This document shows, piece by piece, positions 4,575 through 5,409 of a stretch of DNA of 5,409 nt. Location of the stretch: assembly GCA_021784535.1 (NCBI GenBank), contig JAJYHW010000042.1:1-5409 (forward strand), read 5' to 3'. The position numbers and the translations under genes are program-made. Numbering within the stretch: position 1 is the stretch's first letter; the number at the start of each line of letters is the position of its first letter. The DNA is from a bacterium. GTDB lineage: Bacteria > Patescibacteriota > Microgenomatia > Levybacterales > UBA12049. The notes beneath the pieces were generated by a model, which was not told where the DNA came from, searched no databases, and worked only from the letters and a program-made list of their open reading frames with translations.

Positions 4575-5409
4575 ATGAGACAGGATCATATCAGAAATTT
4601 TGCGATTATCGCACATATCGATCATGGAAAATCAACGCTGTCTGACAGGCTTCTGGAGTTGACGCATACGATTGCCAAAGATAAATTGCAGGAGCAATTC
4701 CTTGATCAAAATGTTATTAGCCGTAAGCGCGGCATTACGATTAAATTAGCTCCTGTTAGGATGAATTATAAAAGAGGAGATAAATCCTACGAATTAAATC
4801 TCATTGATACTCCCGGGCATGTTGATTTTTCCTATGAAGTTTCTCGTACTCTTGCTGCATGCGAAGGTGCAGTTTTGTTGGTTGATGCGACGCAGGGGAT
4901 TCAGGCGCAGACAGTTGCGCATTATCAGGTTGCCAAAAAAGAGGGATTGGTGATGATTCCCGTCCTTAATAAGATTGATCTGCCAAATGCTCAGACGGAA
5001 ACAGTCGTAAAAGAGTTGATGGATTTTGGTTTTGCAAGAGAAGAGATTTTGTTTATCTCTGCGAAAACGGGTGAAAATGTGCAGCAATTGCTTGAAGCAA
5101 TTATCGAAAAAATTCCTCCTCCCCGGGGAAACGTTGATGCGCCTCTTCGCGCTCTTATTTTTGATGCGGTTTACGATGAGTATCGTGGGGTTATCGCATA
5201 TGTCAGAATTGTTGACGGACAAGTAAAAAAAGGCGAGCAAATTATTTTTTATCAAAATGGTTTGAAAACAAATTTAGTGGAAGCTGGCATTTTTACCCCA
5301 TTTCTTAAAAATACAGAAAGCCTTGCGACCGGCGAGATTGGTTATCTGGCAGGCGGTATTAAGGATATCAGGCAGTGCCGTGTGGGAGATACTATTACGT
5401 CTGCTGAAA
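4575..5409 (+). CDS. lepA: elongation factor 4 (LepA) GTPase, N-terminal half
   Basis: LepA is a ribosome-associated translational GTPase implicated in back-translocation, 30S assembly or initiation. The gene leaves the right edge after 278 codons, of a usual total near 600. All GTPase motifs are present. G1 is AHIDHGKST at 13-21, the switch I RGIT is at 52-55, G3 DTPGH at 78-82 (with the catalytic His82), G4 NKID at 132-135 and G5 SAKTG at 162-166. Domain II follows from about 190, with LIFDAVYDEYRGVIAYVRI, the LepA version of this strand (DxxYDxYRGV). This separates it from TypA and EF-G. The ATG at 4575 matches the family start; the ATG at 4568 is out of frame. Switch I reads ISRKRGIT where LERERGIT is usual. 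It is divergent from rpmF and has its own promoter. Confidence 0.95.
   Translation, partial: MRQDHIRNFAIIAHIDHGKSTLSDRLLELTHTIAKDKLQEQFLDQNVISRKRGITIKLAPVRMNYKRGDKSYELNLIDTPGHVDFSYEVSRTLAACEGAVLLVDATQGIQAQTVAHYQVAKKEGLVMIPVLNKIDLPNAQTETVVKELMDFGFAREEILFISAKTGENVQQLLEAIIEKIPPPRGNVDAPLRALIFDAVYDEYRGVIAYVRIVDGQVKKGEQIIFYQNGLKTNLVEAGIFTPFLKNTESLATGEIGYLAGGIKDIRQCRVGDTITSAE

Noticed and set aside
4794..5255. 153-codon minus-strand frame opposite lepA
   Set aside because: It lies wholly antisense to a clear GTPase with all motifs, and its product has no recognisable domain.

Overview
The window reads as a compact bacterial housekeeping locus, probably from the Candidate Phyla Radiation (Patescibacteria, perhaps Microgenomates-like). 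That placement is inferred from AT-rich composition, short versions of core proteins, tiny intergenic gaps, start sites without Shine-Dalgarno motifs, and a TTCGAA-rich intergenic palindrome of a kind I associate with such genomes. Nothing in the sequence proves the taxonomy. The standard code fits, with TAA and TGA used as stops.

Layout on the minus strand, in transcription order from 3414 down to 1: rpmF (ribosomal protein L32), nusB (antitermination factor), rnc (RNase III), rpsP (ribosomal protein S16), khpA (KH-domain RNA-binding protein), a GT-C/GT39-like membrane glycosyltransferase, and the 5' end of trmD (tRNA m1G37 methyltransferase). On the plus strand, from 4575 to the right edge, lies the first half of lepA (elongation factor 4). 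An intact 1071-bp insertion sequence (3455-4525) with a DDE transposase occupies the divergent spacer between rpmF and lepA. It leaves both sets of promoter elements outside its ends.

Nearly everything recognisable concerns ribosome production and translation: two ribosomal proteins, rRNA antitermination and processing (NusB, RNase III), RNA binding (KhpA), tRNA modification (TrmD) and a translational GTPase (LepA). The exception is the membrane glycosyltransferase. It occupies the khpA-trmD interval where many bacteria carry rimM.

Two patterns stand out. First, five of the eight gene starts (trmD, the glycosyltransferase, rpsP, rpmF, lepA) have a TACAAT or TAAAAT -10 hexamer only 6-8 nt before the ATG. 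Three of these have an extended TGn motif, and two of the five have a good -35 at 17 bp. This predicts leaderless or nearly leaderless mRNAs and several internal promoters rather than one long operon. Second, a 133-bp imperfect palindrome (2709-2841) lies between nusB and rnc. It supplies the last NusB codons and its stop, and reaches to 4 bp from the RNase III start codon.

I found no dedicated defence, CRISPR, RNA-gene or otherwise clearly novel system. There is no gene-free stretch longer than 300 bp.
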